Shown piece after piece: positions 61,985-64,000 of a stretch of 64,000 bases of DNA (position 1 is the stretch's first letter; every line of letters begins with the position of its first letter). A model generated the notes under the pieces. The model searched no databases, was not told where the DNA came from, and saw only the letters and a program-made list of their open reading frames with translations. The stretch spans positions 1 to 64,000 of the forward strand of contig CANRNJ010000005.1 of the NCBI GenBank assembly GCA_947631955.1, written 5' to 3'. A program made the position numbers and the translations under genes. Source of the DNA: an uncultured Lachnospiraceae bacterium (GTDB lineage Bacteria > Bacillota > Clostridia > Lachnospirales > Lachnospiraceae).

Positions 61985-62097
61985 CATTTTTTTGTTTTAT
62001 GAGTTGAATAAACCTGAGTTTTGCATCTATAATACAGCAAAATAAGTGCGCTTTCGATCTTAAACTTCTCTTTAATGTGCGCATTTTACATTTTGTC

Positions 62098-62144
62098 GAA
62101 ATATTATATTTCTTATTGACAATTAAACAAATATTGAATATTAT
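62098..62144 (+). promoter_or_regulatory. strong sigma-A promoter with palindrome
   Basis: TTGACA (62116-62121), 17-base spacer, TATTAT (62139-62144), followed by an AT-rich start. GAAATAT-T-ATATTTC (62098-62112), a perfect inverted repeat, lies just upstream. Confidence 0.7.
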
Positions 62145-62180
62145 AATTGCATAGATTAACGCGATAAGGGGGTATATATC

Positions 62181-62210
62181 ATGGGAACAGGGAGCACAAC
62201 ATTGTTTTAG
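62181..62210 (+). CDS. possible 9-residue peptide
   Basis: ATG with AAGGGGG about 8 bases upstream, encoding Met-Gly-Thr-Gly-Ser-Thr-Thr-Leu-Phe. It lies between a strong promoter and a terminator, with no other frame in the unit. It may be a peptide, a leader or part of a small RNA. Confidence 0.35.
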   Translation: MGTGSTTLF

Positions 62211-62260
62211 ACCCATTATTACAGTAATTGTTTAGGAAATAAACGCTTTTTATTAAAGCC

Positions 62261-62306
62261 GCCCGGCGCTCTTTCTCTCGACAGACACAAGCGCCGGGTA
62301 GTTTTA
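62261..62306 (+). terminator. terminator of the small transcription unit
   Basis: CCCGGCGCT (62262-62270) pairs perfectly with AGCGCCGGG (62290-62298), then TAGTTTTATG. Between 62307 and 62387 nothing was seen. Confidence 0.7.
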
Positions 62307-62387
62307 TGCTCAAAATGCGGGATAAAAACCCACTAAAAAAAGCGAAAACGCGGATCCAACAATCAGCATTTCCACTTCATTAAAAAG

Positions 62388-62460
62388 AGCGCGAGACGGG
62401 ACTCGAACCCGCGACCCCGACCTTGGCAAGGTCGTGCTCCACCAACTGAGCCACTCGCGC
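62388..62460 (-). tRNA. tRNA-Gly (GCC)
   Basis: 73-base cloverleaf on the minus strand: acceptor GCGCGAG/CTCGCGC, D-arm GGCTCAGTTGGTGGAGC, anticodon loop TTGCCAA with anticodon GCC, T-arm with GGTTCGAGTCC. CCA is not encoded; CTCTTTTTAA follows as a likely terminator. Confidence 0.95.
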
Positions 62461-62639
62461 ATAACTTATTTGTCCGGCGCTCTGAACGCTCGGACAAATA
62501 ATACTATACTATATGAATTTTCCTTTGTCAATATCAAAATTTTTATTTTTACGGATGCTTTTTACGGATGCGGATTTTTTTATTTTTACAGCCGCAAAAA
62601 ATCTGTACCGGCGTATTTTCAAAGCGTGCAGTCCTGATA

Positions 62640-64000
62640 TTACTGCAGCTTATCCGCGCATTTGATCCGGTAGATACGATTCAATGACTCATCGATCCTT
62701 TCCTCAGGGATCGTACCATCCTGTACCGCCGCCAGAACCGCCTCGTAAGCTTCATAGAAATCTTCCGGCATAAGCAGCATATCCGCACCGGCTTCGATCG
62801 CCCCCACAGCCGCCTCCGCCGATGTGTAATACTCGGTGACAGCGCTCATGTTAAGCGCATCCGTAATGATCACGCCTTCAAACCCCAATTCGTTTCTGAG
62901 CACATCCGTCATGATTGTTTTGGACAGCGTGGACGGGACCGCTTCTTCGCTTCCGTCCGCAACGGCAACATGGCTGACCATCACCATATCGGCGCCCGCT
63001 TCGATCCCCGCTTTAAACGGTATAAAATCATTGTTCCGCATCTCGTCCAGTGTCTTGGTCGTTTCCACCCTGCCGTCGTGCGTATCTTCCTCTACATATC
63101 CGATCCCCGGAAAATGCTTCAGGCATGAACTTACTCCGCTGCTTTCAATGCCTTTCACCGCATTGGACACCATCTCGCCTACGGCCTGCGCATCTGAACC
63201 AAATACGCGGTTCCCCAGTTCGCTTCCCTCTGCCCCGGCTACATCGGCCACCGGTGCAAAGTCCAGATTAAATCCCAAATCTTTCAGATATGCGCCGATC
63301 GTTGTCCCGGCTTCAAGCGCCTGCGCCGCATCCTGACTTTCTCCGATTGCCGCCATATCTCCGACCTGAGCCACTTCGATACTGCTCTGGGCGACCCGGC
63401 TGACGGAGCCGCCTTCCTCGTCAACCGCAAGGAAGATCGGATATTTGCTCATAGAATCCGTATTGGCAAGCATCTCTTTAAGCTGCGCTTCATCGATAAT
63501 ATTCTTCTCAAAATAGATCAGCCCGCCTACCGCATACTCATTTAAAGCTGTCTGGGTGCCTTCTCCCGCCTGTATCGCGGTAGACACGCCGGTTATCGCC
63601 TCCGGAGTCACAATAAACAGACCCGCCACTTTATCTCCAAGCGGCATTTCAGAGAGATAGGAATCCACCAATTCCCCCAGATAATCTTCCTCCGGCTCCT
63701 CTGCCGTTTCCGGCTCTTCCGGCAGCGTTTCAGGAGTATCGATCACGAGCTCCCGGTCTGCTTCCGCTTCCTGTTCTTCCTGAATCTGTCTTTCCAGTTC
63801 GGCCTGCGCCTGCTTTTTCTCCTGTATTGAAACGGCAATGTTCTTTCCTAGATAAACGCCCCCGGCAATAAGACCGCCCAACAGTACCGCCACAACGGCA
63901 TAGCAGATGATCTGGTTACGGATCCTTCTGCGGCGGCGATAGGCGCGGCGGTCTTCTTCTGTATCCTCTTCCTCGTCGTCCTCTTCGTCTTCCTCATCTT
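62640..64000 (-). CDS. membrane-anchored glycoside hydrolase family 3 (partial)
   Basis: Incomplete at its N-terminus: the frame stays open to the window edge. The visible part begins with an acidic stretch, an Arg-rich patch and one membrane helix ('IICYAVVAVLLGGLIAGG'), then a Gln/Glu-rich stalk and the GH3 N-terminal domain. 'FLAVDEEGGSVSRV', 'NLDFAPVADV' and 'CLKHFPGIGYVEEDTHDG' (with the D-T-H acid/base segment) are NagZ-like, and the nucleophile Asp is in 'VIITDALNMSAV'. In most NagZ proteins the third motif has His after 'KHFPG'; here it is Ile. Expected role: beta-N-acetylglucosaminidase on wall fragments outside the membrane. An internal GTG at 63893 is an unlikely start. Confidence 0.88.
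   Translation of the reverse strand, partial: DEEDEEDDEEEDTEEDRRAYRRRRRIRNQIICYAVVAVLLGGLIAGGVYLGKNIAVSIQEKKQAQAELERQIQEEQEAEADRELVIDTPETLPEEPETAEEPEEDYLGELVDSYLSEMPLGDKVAGLFIVTPEAITGVSTAIQAGEGTQTALNEYAVGGLIYFEKNIIDEAQLKEMLANTDSMSKYPIFLAVDEEGGSVSRVAQSSIEVAQVGDMAAIGESQDAAQALEAGTTIGAYLKDLGFNLDFAPVADVAGAEGSELGNRVFGSDAQAVGEMVSNAVKGIESSGVSSCLKHFPGIGYVEEDTHDGRVETTKTLDEMRNNDFIPFKAGIEAGADMVMVSHVAVADGSEEAVPSTLSKTIMTDVLRNELGFEGVIITDALNMSAVTEYYTSAEAAVGAIEAGADMLLMPEDFYEAYEAVLAAVQDGTIPEERIDESLNRIYRIKCADKLQ

Noticed and set aside
61950..62216. 88-codon minus-strand frame with a hydrophobic stretch
   Set aside because: No ribosome binding site; it runs across the right recombination site and the opposing strong promoter.
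62533..62600. Terminator of the GH3 gene
   Set aside because: AT-rich direct repeats are present but no stable stem with a T-run was found on the minus strand.

Overview
The window (moderately GC-rich, mostly minus-strand genes, strong Gram-positive ribosome binding sites) looks like the chromosome of a motile, sporulation-lineage Clostridia, most likely a Lachnospiraceae. Pointers are the CIRCE-controlled htpG, a PurF with propeptide and Fe-S cysteines, a YtaF-type sporulation membrane protein, SpoIID-like cell wall proteins, a CsrA-flagellin locus and a large uncharacterised gene block that I associate with DUF5716/DUF5717. The window starts beside a TetR gene and ends inside a membrane-anchored family 3 glycosidase.

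Layout. 0-4 kb: TetR regulator, a YvyF-like zinc protein, an AAA/DUF4143 ATPase with a phased repeat array in its promoter, and a DinJ-YafQ toxin-antitoxin pair. 4-15 kb: flavodiiron protein FprA, HAD phosphatase, LysR regulator, purA, a heavy-metal P-type ATPase and a CDF exporter, a YhfC-type membrane protease and a SpoIID/PG-binding/LysM protein. 15-21.7 kb: amidase, a four-gene two-component operon with two exported partners, an SH3 protein and a Ser/Thr-rich exported protein. 21.7-31.9 kb: purB, purF and a four-gene operon of unknown function (1204-aa scaffold, actin/Hsp70-like protein, helical-repeat protein, coiled-coil membrane protein). 32-48 kb: second SpoIID-like protein, htpG, lipoprotein PPIase, PHP phosphoesterase, ilvE, hybrid histidine kinase, folA, thyA, beta-CASP nuclease, YtaF, Ca2+ ATPase. 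48-54 kb: greA, chemoreceptor, ECF sigma/anti-sigma pair and an AbiE-type toxin-antitoxin system.

The most striking region is 54.2-62.3 kb. It holds three consecutive csrA-flagellin modules with different central flagellin domains, a PIN/AbrB toxin-antitoxin pair between two of them, and a FimB-sized tyrosine recombinase next to the third. A textbook sigma-28 promoter pointing into csrA3-flagellin 3 lies inside the segment bounded by the recombinase's candidate sites. Homology between the modules stops exactly at one of those sites. This is a good candidate for a recombinase-controlled flagellin switch layered on CsrA-based post-transcriptional control.

A second theme is short tandem repeats between genes. 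At least five arrays start in the last codons of a gene and span its stop codon, and a sixth begins at a stop codon. These repeats, the four-gene unknown operon and a strongly promoted 9-codon transcription unit are the other main leads. All assignments come from reading the sequence; no database search was run.
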